The translations under genes and the position numbers were made by a program. The notes under the pieces were generated by a model. That model did not search any database and had not been told where the DNA came from. It was given only the letters and a program-made list of their open reading frames with translations. DNA of 64,000 bases, taken from Burkholderiaceae bacterium 16 (GTDB lineage: Bacteria; Pseudomonadota; Gammaproteobacteria; Burkholderiales; Burkholderiaceae). Position 1 is the first letter of the stretch, and each line of letters opens with the position of its first letter. The stretch lies in assembly GCA_000955785.1 (NCBI GenBank), contig JYOD01000080.1, positions 18,374 to 82,373 on the forward strand, written 5' to 3'. Below are positions 8,295 to 17,555 of the stretch, piece after piece.

Positions 8295-10457
8295 TCAGGC
8301 CGCGCTGGCCTGGGGCTTTGCAATCAGCGCGTCCACCGCGACGACGCCGTCCGCGCTGCAGATGAGCGGATTGACATCGAACTCCGCGATCGCCGTGCGT
8401 TGGTCGGCGGCAAACTCCGACAGCCGGACGATGGCGTTGGCGAGCCCATCGATATCGACCGGTGGGGCGCCGCGGAAGCCCTGCAACAACGGATAGCCGC
8501 GCAGCTGTTCGAGCAGGCGGTGTGCCTGCTGCGTGGAGCACGGCGCCATGGTGGTGACCGTGTCCTGCATCAGTTCCACCAGGACGCCGCCCATGCCGAC
8601 CACAAGGAGCGGGCCGAGTTGCGGATCCACCTGCGCGCCGACCAGGATCTCCACGCCGGCCGGGACCTGCCTTTGCACCAGCACGCCTTTGATGGCGGCC
8701 TCGCCCGCCACCTTGCGCGCGTTCGCCATGATCTCGCGGTAGGCCGTCACCACGGCGTCGGCATCGCGCACACCGATGCGGATCACGCCTGCCTCGGCCT
8801 TGTGTGGGATGTCCGCGCTTTCGACCTTGAGGACCACGGGATAGCCGCAGGCCGACGCCGCCTCGATCGCTGCCGCCTCGCTTGTCGCCAGGTGTTCGCC
8901 AACCACCGGTACCCCATACAAGGCCAGCACGTCCTTCGATTGCCGCTCGGTCAGTACCCTGGCCGGCGTGGCCTCGATCATCCCGCGCGCATCGCGAATC
9001 ACGGATTCGTGTGTCAGGCGGGGCGGCCGTTCCTCGTTGCGCTGCGCCAGCCATTGCTCGCGGGCGTGCCAGGCTGCCAGCGCGGCGAAGCAGTCCGACG
9101 CCGAGCGGAACAAAGCGAGCCTGGGAAGGTTCTCGGCCATCGCGGCATTTGGCCCTTCCAGCCATTCCGACAGCCACAGCCCGCAGGCCATCTTGTCGTG
9201 CCTCGCCGCCAGGTCGTTGAACAGCTGCAGCCGCCTGACGTTGGGCTCCCCCGTGACCGGCAAGGGCAACACCACCGCGCCATAGGCCGGGTCGCTGAAC
9301 ATGGCTTCGCCGCATTCGACAAAGGAGCTGAAGTTGTTGGCTGCCTCCGCGGTGACGTCGCACGGGTTGCGGGCCGCGCCGAAATCCGGGATGCAGCGCT
9401 CCAGTACGGCGCGTGTCTGTTCGGCGGGCTGGGGCAGGGCCACCTGATGATGCTCGGCTTCGTCCGCCGCGATGATGCCGGCCCCACCGGAGATGGACAC
9501 GATCGCGGTGCCGGCGGCGCTCGGCCGTGGCGCCTTGGCGAAGAACGTGGTCGTGGGAATCAGTTGTTCGAGCGTTTCGACCTGCACCACGCCCGCGTGG
9601 CGGAGCGCAGCGGCATAGGCGCTATTGGAGCCTGCCATCGAGCCTGTGTGCGACAGAGCCGCCTCGGCCCCCAGTTTGCCGCGGGCCGTCTTGTAGACCA
9701 CCAGCGTCTTGCCGGCGTCGGCGCAGGCTTGCGCCGCCTGGACGATGCGGTTTGCGTCGGACAGTCCCTCGAAGATGCAGGCAATCGCGGCGCAGTGCGG
9801 ATCGCCGGCGAGAAAGGAGATCTGGTCCGCCACGTCGATGTCCCCCGCATTACCGCAGGAAAACACATGGCTGAAAGCCGTACCGTGGTTGACGGCCTCC
9901 TGCATAGCGAAGGCGAGCGCGCCGGACTGGCTCACCACGCCGATCGCATGCGCCGGCAGCGGTGTCGTGCGCGGCGCAAGGTCGGCAAAGGAGACGATGG
10001 CGTTGTCGACGTAGCTGGCGTAGCCAATGCAGTTCGGTCCGAGCAGCCGTACGCCGCTCTCGCGCGCCAGCCGGATCAGCCTGAGCTGCTCTTCGACGTG
10101 TTCGGACTTGCCCGTCTCGGCGTAGCCGGAGGCGAACACCACCACGCCCCCGACGCCAAGCGCGCCGCACTGGCGCACGATCGGCCCGACCGTGTCGCGC
10201 GCCGTGGCGATCACGACGCAGTCCGGGGTCTCGGGCAGGTCGGCCAGCGAGGGATGGCAGACTTGCTCCCCGATACGGTCGTACTTCGGATTGACGAACA
10301 TCCTTTGCCCGCCGAAGCCGCGCAGATTACCCATGGCACGGCCGGCGAAGGCGCGTTCGTTGGGCGTCGCGCCGACGATCGCGATGCTGCGGGGATGAAA
10401 TATGCGCCGCAGATCGGCATGGGTGTACAGCGTGCGTGAAGCCATCGATTTTTCCAT
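8295..10457 (-). CDS. ADP-forming acyl-CoA ligase (acetyl-CoA synthetase type)
   Basis: This 720-residue single-chain protein has the domain order of NDP-forming acyl-CoA synthetases. A CoA-binding Rossmann domain comes first (RSIAIVGATPNERAFAGRAM, residues 21-40), then a ligase-CoA domain with LSHTGSMAG carrying the likely phosphorylated His, and a C-terminal ATP-grasp part (YPVVLKVESADIPHKAEAG; late EFDVNPLI). It makes an acyl-CoA from a free acid at the cost of ATP to ADP and phosphate, reversibly. The start at 10457 is uncertain; ATG at 10445 is also possible and neither has a strong ribosome-binding site. In this cluster it is a good candidate for activating the unknown growth substrate. 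Confidence 0.85.
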   Translation of the reverse strand: MEKSMASRTLYTHADLRRIFHPRSIAIVGATPNERAFAGRAMGNLRGFGGQRMFVNPKYDRIGEQVCHPSLADLPETPDCVVIATARDTVGPIVRQCGALGVGGVVVFASGYAETGKSEHVEEQLRLIRLARESGVRLLGPNCIGYASYVDNAIVSFADLAPRTTPLPAHAIGVVSQSGALAFAMQEAVNHGTAFSHVFSCGNAGDIDVADQISFLAGDPHCAAIACIFEGLSDANRIVQAAQACADAGKTLVVYKTARGKLGAEAALSHTGSMAGSNSAYAAALRHAGVVQVETLEQLIPTTTFFAKAPRPSAAGTAIVSISGGAGIIAADEAEHHQVALPQPAEQTRAVLERCIPDFGAARNPCDVTAEAANNFSSFVECGEAMFSDPAYGAVVLPLPVTGEPNVRRLQLFNDLAARHDKMACGLWLSEWLEGPNAAMAENLPRLALFRSASDCFAALAAWHAREQWLAQRNEERPPRLTHESVIRDARGMIEATPARVLTERQSKDVLALYGVPVVGEHLATSEAAAIEAASACGYPVVLKVESADIPHKAEAGVIRIGVRDADAVVTAYREIMANARKVAGEAAIKGVLVQRQVPAGVEILVGAQVDPQLGPLLVVGMGGVLVELMQDTVTTMAPCSTQQAHRLLEQLRGYPLLQGFRGAPPVDIDGLANAIVRLSEFAADQRTAIAEFDVNPLICSADGVVAVDALIAKPQASAA

Positions 10458-10518
10458 GTTCAGAAGGACTCCGGAAGGCGATCGCGCCCGGCAAGCCGGC
10501 CGGCGCGGCAGCAGGTCG

Positions 10519-11094
10519 TTATTGCGCGCCAGCGCGCCGGTGTTCCGGCCACAGCACCTTGACCGCTTCGCCGTCGATGCGGTGGGTGTGGCAGCTGTCG
10601 ACCAGCGACGGCCGTGGCATCCGGCTCTGCCCGTCGGCAGGCCGGCGGCTGCCGCGCTCGGTGCGCTGCATAGCAAAGAGGGTCTGCATGGCGGTAGTGG
10701 CTAGTACGCTGACCAGCTCCGTCAGGTGCGTGCAACCTTGCACGCCGCCCAGACGCGCCTTGACCTCGCGTTTGAAGCCCGGGCCGATCCGCATGCCGCG
10801 CAGTGCCGCGTAGGCCGTCTCGATCTCGGGGCAAAACTTGGTCGGACCGTTCTCGATGCGCGCCGTCGCAGCCTGGATGACCAGATCGCGGTCGACCGTC
10901 AGCACGATGCGCATGTCATGGATAGGCGTGCCCGGCGGCACCGTCTTGAAAATAAGGTCGGTGCCATCCGGACTGATGTCCTGCAACTGTCCTTCGATAT
11001 CGAACAGTCCATCGCTGCGCGCAAAGCCGGAGGTGGCAATGTGGCGGTAGTGCAGCGGTTTTCTCCAGGCCGGAGTCGATGTGGATTGACTCAT
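10519..11094 (-). CDS. DUF2889 domain protein
   Basis: The 191-residue protein matches the DUF2889 pattern: LFDIEGQLQDISPDG near residue 33, IHDMRIVLTVDRDLVI near 60 and GFKREVKARLGGVQGCTHL near 112. It is soluble, without signal peptide or membrane segment. The start at 11094 was chosen at MSQSTSTPAW; a longer frame adds a non-conserved extension. DUF2889 has no established biochemical function known to me. Its place between a MaoC hydratase and an acyl-CoA ligase suggests a part in the same acyl-CoA pathway. Confidence 0.75.
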   Translation of the reverse strand: MSQSTSTPAWRKPLHYRHIATSGFARSDGLFDIEGQLQDISPDGTDLIFKTVPPGTPIHDMRIVLTVDRDLVIQAATARIENGPTKFCPEIETAYAALRGMRIGPGFKREVKARLGGVQGCTHLTELVSVLATTAMQTLFAMQRTERGSRRPADGQSRMPRPSLVDSCHTHRIDGEAVKVLWPEHRRAGAQ

Positions 11095-11194
11095 GAGTGC
11101 TTCGCCCCATATTGGTTGGAATCCGTTGGCGTCCTCCCTTGCCATCCGCGGCCAGGGAGGACGCACGCTGACAGGCACTGGCGTGCCAGGCGGT

Positions 11195-11650
11195 TCAGGG
11201 CAGGCGGCGCATGATCGATTCCGCGACGCAAACCGGCTTGTGCAGGCCCTGGCACTCGACCGTCATCTCGACCTTCATCTGCGCGCCGCCGCCGGCCAGC
11301 GGATCCCAGGACAGCAGCTTGAAATGCGCGCGAACGAGGCCGCCGACCCGCACGGGGGCGGGAAAGCGGACCTTGTCGAGCCCATAGTTCACCCCGGTGC
11401 GCGCGTCCAGGATCTTGTAGGCGGTAGCGGTCAGCGCCGGCAGCAGGCTCAGCGTCAGGAATCCATGGGCGATGGGGCCGCCAAACGGGCCGCCCTTGGC
11501 GCGTTCCGGGTCCACGTGGATCCACTGGTGATCGCCGGTCGCGTCGGCAAACAGGTTGACGCGCTCCTGATCGACGGCGAACCAGTCGCTGATGCCGATG
11601 CACTCGCCGATGTGGCCTGCGAGATCCGTGATCTTTTCATAGGTCTTCAT
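11195..11650 (-). CDS. MaoC-like enoyl-CoA hydratase
   Basis: The 151-residue protein is a single hot-dog MaoC hydratase. The hydratase-2 motif FADATGDHQWIHVDPERA begins near residue 34, with the Asp/His pair expected to activate water, and is followed by the substrate-binding stretch GPIAHGFLTLSLL. It starts 2 bp after the acyl-CoA dehydrogenase stop codon, so it is probably co-translated. Hydration of the enoyl-CoA made by the dehydrogenase pair is the natural role. Single-domain MaoC proteins work as dimers. Substrate chain structure cannot be deduced. Confidence 0.88.
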   Translation of the reverse strand: MKTYEKITDLAGHIGECIGISDWFAVDQERVNLFADATGDHQWIHVDPERAKGGPFGGPIAHGFLTLSLLPALTATAYKILDARTGVNYGLDKVRFPAPVRVGGLVRAHFKLLSWDPLAGGGAQMKVEMTVECQGLHKPVCVAESIMRRLP

Positions 11651-11652
11651 GT

Positions 11653-12813
11653 TTATTGTTCCTCCGGCGTCAGCGACGCCTGCAATGCCGCCGCGCAGGC
11701 GGCTTCGTGCCGGTCAGCGTTGCCGAACAGGACATCGGCGACGACGGCACGCTTGTAGTAGTGGCCCACGGTGTACTCCTCGGTCATGCCGATGCCGCCG
11801 TGCAACTGGATGGCCTGGCCGCACACGGCCTTGGCGGCACGCCCGATCAGGGCCTTCGCCTGGGACATGGCGCGCTGGCGCGCGGCATCGTCGTCGTTGG
11901 CGAGGGACGCGAGCAAGGCGAACAGCATCGAGCGGGAGACTTCCATCTCCGTCGCCATGTCCGCGATGCGGTGCTGCAATGACTGGAAGGTGCCGATCGG
12001 CACGCCGAACTGCTTGCGGATCTTCAGGTAATCCGCGGTGAGCTCGATGGCCTTCTCCATGACGCCGACCAGCTCGGCGCACAGCGCGGCGGTGGCGTGT
12101 TCCAGGCCATGCCGGAGCGCGGCCGCACCGTTGCCGGGCTCGCCGAGCACGGCGGCCGGGCCCACCTGCACGCCATCGAAGACCAGCTCGGCCGCGTGGC
12201 TGCCATCATGCAGCCGCATCCCGCGCACGACTAGGCCCGGGCTGTCCGCTTCCACCAGGAACAGGGTCGTGCCGGAATGCTCGCCGGGCTGCGGCGCCAG
12301 CCTGGCCGACACGATAAAGGTGTCCGCCACGGTGCCTCCCAGCACCAGCGTCTTGGTGCCGCGCAGCGCATAGCCGTCGCCGGACGCATCGGCGCGCATC
12401 GCGACGGGTTCGGGAAACCCGTTTGATTGCGCTTCGCTGTATGCCAGCGCGAACCTGCGCGCGCCATCCGCCAGTTGCGGCACCAGCCGGGCAAGTTGCG
12501 CAGGCCGGGCGGCCGCCACCAGCGTCTGGGCGGCGAGCACGGCGCAACCGATATAGGGCTCCGCCACGAGTCCCCGGCCCAGTTCGTGGCAGATCAGGGT
12601 GGTATCGATGACCGTTCCGCCAAGGCCGTCATGGTCTTCCGGCAACGCCGCCGCCAGCCAGCCGTTGCCGGCAAAGGTGCGCCAGTGCGCTTCGATGCAG
12701 CCGGTACCACCCTTGAGCAGCTCAGTGCGATGTTCGAAGCTGTAACTCCTTTCGACGAAGCGGCGCACGCTGTCCTGCAGGAGTTGCTGCTCGGAATGCA
12801 AATTGAAGTTCAT
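11653..12813 (-). CDS. Acyl-CoA dehydrogenase-like subunit, probably non-catalytic half of a heteromer
   Basis: This 386-residue protein has the acyl-CoA dehydrogenase fold, with RKQFGVPIGTFQSLQHRIAD near residue 265 and IQLHGGIGMTEEYTVGHYYK near 345. It lacks the usual C-terminal flavin-site segment of the type EGTSEIQ and has a weak N-terminal substrate-binding region. The next gene upstream encodes a dehydrogenase that keeps that segment. Paired genes of this kind encode alpha2beta2 dehydrogenases for bulky acyl-CoAs, such as those for steroid side chains in actinobacteria, where each half supplies part of the active site. A heteromer is therefore inferred. The start at 12813 was chosen at MNFNLHSEQQ. 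Confidence 0.85.
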   Translation of the reverse strand: MNFNLHSEQQLLQDSVRRFVERSYSFEHRTELLKGGTGCIEAHWRTFAGNGWLAAALPEDHDGLGGTVIDTTLICHELGRGLVAEPYIGCAVLAAQTLVAAARPAQLARLVPQLADGARRFALAYSEAQSNGFPEPVAMRADASGDGYALRGTKTLVLGGTVADTFIVSARLAPQPGEHSGTTLFLVEADSPGLVVRGMRLHDGSHAAELVFDGVQVGPAAVLGEPGNGAAALRHGLEHATAALCAELVGVMEKAIELTADYLKIRKQFGVPIGTFQSLQHRIADMATEMEVSRSMLFALLASLANDDDAARQRAMSQAKALIGRAAKAVCGQAIQLHGGIGMTEEYTVGHYYKRAVVADVLFGNADRHEAACAAALQASLTPEEQ

Positions 12814-12826
12814 GATCGCTCGGTTC

Positions 12827-14026
12827 TTAGAGTTGGAACAGCGTCTTGGCGATAATGCCGCGCTGGACCTCGCTGGTGCCGCCGTAGATGGTCGAGGCCC
12901 GACGGAAGAACATCTCGCTGGCCAGTCCGCGTCCGGGCCACTCCGCCGGCATGCGCGCACCGTCCGTTTCTTCCTGCGCGCTTGGGAAGGCCACCGCGCC
13001 GTAGTCGCCGAGCGACTCCACCACGAAGGTGCTCATCCTCTGCTGCAGCTCGGTGCCGCGCACCTTGAGCATCGAGCCCATGGCGTGGGCGCCCGGGCTG
13101 TGATCCTGCTCCAGGGTGGCAACGCGCTGGACCATCATCGCGATGGCGCTCACTTCCGCCTCGAAGCGCGCCAGCTGCAAGGCGAACTCGTGCCGGCTCC
13201 CCAGCGTGCGCGTGCCGGCGCGCTGGCTGCCCGCGAGCTGCCTGAGCTGCGTCAGGTAGCGCCGCAGGGTCGGCAGGTCCGCCGCCGAGGCGTGCTCGTT
13301 GTTGAGCAGGAACTTGGTGATCTTCCAGCCTTCGCCTTCTTCTCCGATGCGATTCGCGACGGGCACGCGCACGTTGTCGAAGAAGGTTTCATTGAGGTGG
13401 TGGCGGTCGTCGATGCTGCGGATCGGCCGCACCGTGATGCCGGGCGTCTTCATGTCGGCCAGCAGGAAGGTGATGCCAGCCTGCTTCTTTACCTCGGTAT
13501 CGGTCCGGACCAGCAGGAAGATCCAGTCGGCCCGGTGCGCGTAGCTGGTCCAGATCTTCTGGCCGTTGATCACATAGTCTTCGCCATCGCGCTCGGCGCG
13601 GGTGCGCAGCGACGCCAGGTCGGAGCCCGAGCCGGGCTCGGAGAATCCCTGGCACCAGGTACGGTCCGCATTGAAGATCGGCGGCAGGTGCTCGGCCTTT
13701 TGCGCCGGCGTGGCGAATTCGTTCAACACCGGCCCGATCAGTTTCTGCGCGGCGCCATCCTGCGACGGCGCCCCGGCGGCCATGCACTCCTCGTCGAAGG
13801 CCAGCCGCTGCAGCACCGACCATCCGGTGCCGCCGTGCTCTTTAGCCCAGTAGGGCGCGCCCCAGCCCTTCTGGTTCAATATGCGCTGCCAGCGCATGAG
13901 GTCCGCGTTGGGCGAGCGTGTGCCGGTGCGTACGGGCGCCACCAGCTCGGCCGGCAAGTGATGGCGCAGGAAATCGCGCACCTCCTGCCGGAACGACGCG
14001 AGGCCCGGATCGGGTTGAAAATCCAT
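12827..14026 (-). CDS. Acyl-CoA dehydrogenase, probable catalytic partner subunit
   Basis: The 399-residue protein is a full acyl-CoA dehydrogenase. It has WCQGFSEPGSGSDLASL near residue 125 in the flavin-binding middle domain, VINGQKIWTSYAHRADW after it, and IYGGTSEVQRGIIAK at the C-terminus, where the family usually has its flavin-contacting loop. It ends 13 bp before the smaller, degenerate dehydrogenase gene. The two proteins probably form one enzyme that introduces the alpha,beta double bond into the CoA ester of a large or branched acid. Electron-transfer flavoprotein would be the acceptor; no etf genes are in the window. Confidence 0.88.
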   Translation of the reverse strand: MDFQPDPGLASFRQEVRDFLRHHLPAELVAPVRTGTRSPNADLMRWQRILNQKGWGAPYWAKEHGGTGWSVLQRLAFDEECMAAGAPSQDGAAQKLIGPVLNEFATPAQKAEHLPPIFNADRTWCQGFSEPGSGSDLASLRTRAERDGEDYVINGQKIWTSYAHRADWIFLLVRTDTEVKKQAGITFLLADMKTPGITVRPIRSIDDRHHLNETFFDNVRVPVANRIGEEGEGWKITKFLLNNEHASAADLPTLRRYLTQLRQLAGSQRAGTRTLGSRHEFALQLARFEAEVSAIAMMVQRVATLEQDHSPGAHAMGSMLKVRGTELQQRMSTFVVESLGDYGAVAFPSAQEETDGARMPAEWPGRGLASEMFFRRASTIYGGTSEVQRGIIAKTLFQL

Positions 14027-14113
14027 TTTGCTTCCTTCTCATCTGAAATCCATCACGAAGGCGCATGTACCAGCGCCTTCGCCCGCCGCGCGGCGCGCGG
14101 CTCGTCACATCGT

Positions 14114-15292
14114 TCAGACGTGCAGGATGGTGGCGACCGCGGCCGCCCCGTCCAGACCTACCTGGCCACCGCCGTTCTCGGCCAGGGCGAGAACGGCGTT
14201 GTCGCGCTGGCGCGGACCGGCTTCGCCACGCAGTTGCTGGGTCAGCTCGACCAGTTGCGCGACGCCGGTGGCGCCGATCGGATGGCCCTTGCTCAGCAGG
14301 CCGCCGCTCGGGTTGACGGAGATCTTGCCGTTCAACCCGGTCTCGCCGCTGCGCAACATGCCAAGGCCATCGCCGGGACGGCACAGCCCCAGGCTCTCGT
14401 AGTACATCAGCTCGGACGGCGCGGAGGCGTCGTGCACTTCCGCCACATGGATGTCGAGCGGATCGACGCCGGCCTGCTCATAAACCCCGTACGTCGCCCG
14501 CACCGCGCAATGCGCGAGGCTGGCGTCGGGCGTGCCGGAAACCAGTACCGAACCGCCCACCCAGACCGGGCGCGCAGCGGTCATGCGCTTCAGGTACTCG
14601 GGCGAGCACAGCACGACGGCGCACGCACCGTCGCCGATCGACGAGCACATCTGCAGGGTCAGCGGGTCACTGATCATGCGGCTTGCCAGCACCTCTTCGA
14701 CCGTCGTTTCGGTCCTGAACTGGGCGTAGGGATTGAGCGAGGCGGCTTTGCGGCTCTTGACGACGATCTGCGCGATATCCGCCGCTGTGGCGCCGGTCTC
14801 GGCCATATACTTGCGCGTCTTCTCGGCGTAGATGTCCATGAAGATCGAGCCGCTGCCCGATCCGACATGGGCTGGCTTTTCTTCCTCGAGGTCGACCGCC
14901 CTGGCCAGCGCGCCGAAGGAAACGCGCTTGTCCTCGTGCGTCATCCGTTCCGCGCCCACCACCAGGGCCACCTGGGCCTGGCCGCTGCGCACCGCGTTCC
15001 ACGCGAGATGGAAGGCCGTGCTGCCGGTTGCGCAGGCGTTCTCCACATTGAAGACCGGCTTTCCCATCAGGCCGGTGAAGCGCAGCGCGGCCTGGCCGCG
15101 AATCATTTCCTGGCCGGTGATAAGGCCGGCCACGGCGTTGCCGAAATACACCTGGTCGACGTCCGGCGCCTGCAGGCCGGCGTCGTCAAGCGCGGCCTTG
15201 ACAGCGCTTGTCGCCAGCATCCGTACCGTCTGGTCGGGGAACTTGCCGAAGCGGGTCATGCCGACGCCGACGATTGCACAAGTCTTTTTCAA
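14114..15292 (-). CDS. SCP-x-type thiolase
   Basis: The 392-residue enzyme has the thiolase fold of the sterol-carrier-protein-x branch. The nucleophile Cys87 lies in NVENACATGS, His287 in EVHDASAPSEL and His337 in KGHPIGATG. The C-terminus lacks the second Cys motif of classical degradative thiolases, as expected for this branch. SCP-x thiolases cleave branched or bulky 3-ketoacyl-CoAs. It belongs to the same minus-strand unit as the dehydrogenase pair and MaoC enzyme, so it can close a beta-oxidation turn. A second, more distant paralogue is encoded at 17556-18758. Confidence 0.9.
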   Translation of the reverse strand: MKKTCAIVGVGMTRFGKFPDQTVRMLATSAVKAALDDAGLQAPDVDQVYFGNAVAGLITGQEMIRGQAALRFTGLMGKPVFNVENACATGSTAFHLAWNAVRSGQAQVALVVGAERMTHEDKRVSFGALARAVDLEEEKPAHVGSGSGSIFMDIYAEKTRKYMAETGATAADIAQIVVKSRKAASLNPYAQFRTETTVEEVLASRMISDPLTLQMCSSIGDGACAVVLCSPEYLKRMTAARPVWVGGSVLVSGTPDASLAHCAVRATYGVYEQAGVDPLDIHVAEVHDASAPSELMYYESLGLCRPGDGLGMLRSGETGLNGKISVNPSGGLLSKGHPIGATGVAQLVELTQQLRGEAGPRQRDNAVLALAENGGGQVGLDGAAAVATILHV

Positions 15293-15323
15293 TTGGATTC
15301 TCCACTAAGTGAAACGAAGGTCG

Positions 15324-16472
15324 TCAGAAGATGTGCCGCATCCCGAGGGTGACGGCGAACTGGCTGTTCTTCCCGGCGCCGAGGTAGTAACCGGTGCCCA
15401 GGCCGCCCACCGAGGTATCAAAATTCAGGCCGGCGTTCTTCGAGTAGGCGGTGGCGAGATACAGGCTGGTGCGCTTGGTGAAGAAGTACTTCGTCGTAAA
15501 CATCACCTGCCACGGGTTCTTGATGTCGCCGAGCATGGCCCCGTTCACCGGATTGGTGACCTGCCGCACGTCGTCGTAGTAATAGGCCAGCGTGGATTCG
15601 AGTTGCGGCGTGAAGGCGTAGGTGCCGCCGACCCAGTAGTAGTTGTCGCGCAGAATCTCGACACCCGCTGGATTCTGGCTACGGCCCCAGCGGTAGCCCG
15701 CCACCAGGCGCACCGGGCCGGACGCATACTTGCCCGCCACCGCGGCGCGTTTCGCCTTGCCCGGGGGACCGCCGGCCGTCGTGGCGGCGTCGACCTCGTC
15801 GTAGGCGAGGCCGATGCCGAACGCGCCTGCCGCGTAGCTTGCGGCGGCGCCATAGGCAGCGCCGGAACGGAAGTTTCCCGGCACCTCGCCCGCCGTTGCG
15901 GGCACGGTGGTATCGATGCCGAAGGACCAGTGCGCGGCGACTTCAAGCGGCCCGAAGTTGGCGCCATACTTGACGACGTTGTCCTCGCGGTAGTACCGGC
16001 CGAGGTACGCCACCACCGGCTCGTACTGCGGCTGGTAGAAGCCGGCCTGGTAGTTGGCCAGGACATCGAAGATGGAGGTGTACTGGCGGCCGAAGGTCAA
16101 TTTGCCATACGGGCTGTCAAAGCCGACGTAGGCCTGCCGTCCGAACAGCCGGCCGCTGTTGGCCATCTTGCCGTCATCGGAGCTGAAGCCGCTCTCCAGC
16201 ACGAATACGCCCTTGATCCCGTTGCCGATGTCCTCCACGCCGCGCAGGCCCCAGCGCGACCCACCGATGCCGCCGGTCAGCATGGCGACGCGATGCGCCG
16301 CCGGGCCGGCCGGTATGGTCGCACCGGTGCTCGACTGGTTGTTGACGTACTCGATGTTGGTATCGATCAGGCCGTAGAGGGTCACGGACTGCGCGCTTGC
16401 CGTCCCGGCAAGCGCCGCGCCGGCTGCCAGCAGGGCAACCCGGGCGCACCGCATGTGTTTGGTCAGCTTCAT
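15324..16472 (-). CDS. Outer-membrane porin, Burkholderiales type
   Basis: The 382-residue protein has a signal peptide cleaved near ASA/QSVTLYGLID and the typical start of the general diffusion porin family (porin_4). Later motifs include GSRWGLRGVEDIGNGIKG near residue 72 and FGRQYTSIFDVLANY near 127. It ends in MRHIF, the C-terminal aromatic residue needed for beta-barrel insertion. The charged constriction-loop pattern cannot be assigned a substrate. Its presence inside the acyl-CoA cluster suggests a dedicated outer-membrane entry route for the growth substrate, with the Bug proteins acting next in the periplasm. Confidence 0.9.
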   Translation of the reverse strand: MKLTKHMRCARVALLAAGAALAGTASAQSVTLYGLIDTNIEYVNNQSSTGATIPAGPAAHRVAMLTGGIGGSRWGLRGVEDIGNGIKGVFVLESGFSSDDGKMANSGRLFGRQAYVGFDSPYGKLTFGRQYTSIFDVLANYQAGFYQPQYEPVVAYLGRYYREDNVVKYGANFGPLEVAAHWSFGIDTTVPATAGEVPGNFRSGAAYGAAASYAAGAFGIGLAYDEVDAATTAGGPPGKAKRAAVAGKYASGPVRLVAGYRWGRSQNPAGVEILRDNYYWVGGTYAFTPQLESTLAYYYDDVRQVTNPVNGAMLGDIKNPWQVMFTTKYFFTKRTSLYLATAYSKNAGLNFDTSVGGLGTGYYLGAGKNSQFAVTLGMRHIF

Positions 16473-16599
16473 GAATGTCTCCGTTTCTATTTTTGTATTC
16501 GCCGCGCCTGACGCTGGTTTGGGTCGGGCTCTGGATCACTGCATGCCGATACCGGCCGCGACACGGCGCACCCGCATCGCAGCCGGCGCTCAATGTGGG

Positions 16600-17511
16600 T
16601 CAGACCGGATCCCACGGAAAAACGTCACGCGACAGTTCCAGCGCATAAAAGGAACCCTGCAGCATGGGAATGGCGCGCTCGATGCACGACTGCACGGTCC
16701 AGCCTTCGCTGGCATGCGCGGTGCGGATCGGGCGCGGTTGCGAGAACAGGTAGATTTCGTTGTTGCGCACGCCAAAGACCTGCCCGGTGATCTGCTTGCC
16801 CTGGTTGCTCAGCAGCGCCAGCGTGAACGGGGCGATCTTGCCGGCTTCCAGCGTCATGTTGATCTTCATGCGTTCCGCGGCCTCCGGCGTGGTGGTCGGG
16901 ATGCTGCCGACCATGCGCGTGAAGGCGAACGGCGCGATGCAGTTCGAGCGGACATTGAATTTCTGCATGTCCACGGCGATGGACTTGGACAGGCCGACGA
17001 TGCCCAGCTTGGCGGCGGCGTAGTTGGCCTGGCCGAAGTTGCCGATCAGCCCGGAAGTCGAGGTCATGTGCACGAAGGCGCCGCCTTCCTGCGCCTTGAA
17101 GTGCGGCGCCACCGCGCGCGACACGTTCCAGCTGCCCTTGAGGTGCACCCGAACCACCGCGTCGAATTCTTCCTCGCTCATTTTGTGGAAGATGACGTCG
17201 CGCAGGTTGCCGGCATTGTTGACCACGGCATCGACACGCCCGTACAGGTCGAGTGCCTGCTGGGCGATCTTCTGCGCCGAACTCCATTCCGCCACGCTGT
17301 CGGTGTTGGCGCTGGCCTCGCCGCCCGCCGCCTTGATCAGGTCGACGGTCTCCTGGGCCGGGCCGGCGCTGCCGCCGGAGCCGTCCATATTGACGCCGAG
17401 ATCGTTGACGATCACGCGGGCACCCTGGCGCGCCGCTTCCAGGGCGACGCCCCTGCCGACGCCCGCACCGGCGCCGGTAACGATGATGACTTTCCCTTCA
17501 AGCAGACTCAT
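16600..17511 (-). CDS. SDR-family 3-hydroxyacyl-CoA dehydrogenase, MFE-2-like
   Basis: The 303-residue protein is a short-chain dehydrogenase with the cofactor loop TGAGAGVGRG near residue 12, NNAGN near 95 and the catalytic Ser-Tyr-Lys set in TSTSGLIGNFGQANYAAAK. The sequence ARVIVNDLGVNMDGSGGSAG after the second strand resembles the dehydrogenase domain of multifunctional enzyme type 2, which oxidises (3R)-hydroxyacyl-CoAs. This stereochemistry fits the MaoC hydratase in the same unit, since MaoC enzymes give the R isomer. The start at 17511 (MSLLEGKV) was chosen by homology to the fold; the long upstream frame is shadow. Confidence 0.85.
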   Translation of the reverse strand: MSLLEGKVIIVTGAGAGVGRGVALEAARQGARVIVNDLGVNMDGSGGSAGPAQETVDLIKAAGGEASANTDSVAEWSSAQKIAQQALDLYGRVDAVVNNAGNLRDVIFHKMSEEEFDAVVRVHLKGSWNVSRAVAPHFKAQEGGAFVHMTSTSGLIGNFGQANYAAAKLGIVGLSKSIAVDMQKFNVRSNCIAPFAFTRMVGSIPTTTPEAAERMKINMTLEAGKIAPFTLALLSNQGKQITGQVFGVRNNEIYLFSQPRPIRTAHASEGWTVQSCIERAIPMLQGSFYALELSRDVFPWDPV

Positions 17512-17555
17512 GGTTGAAACTCCTCCAAAAACGAACGAAAAAAGGACTGGCTGCC

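Noticed and set aside
8181..10439. A 752-codon plus-strand frame
   Set aside because: It is antisense to the ADP-forming acyl-CoA ligase, without recognisable motifs.
12803..15352. An 849-codon plus-strand frame
   Set aside because: It lies antisense to two dehydrogenases and a thiolase, shows no domain and has shadow-type composition.
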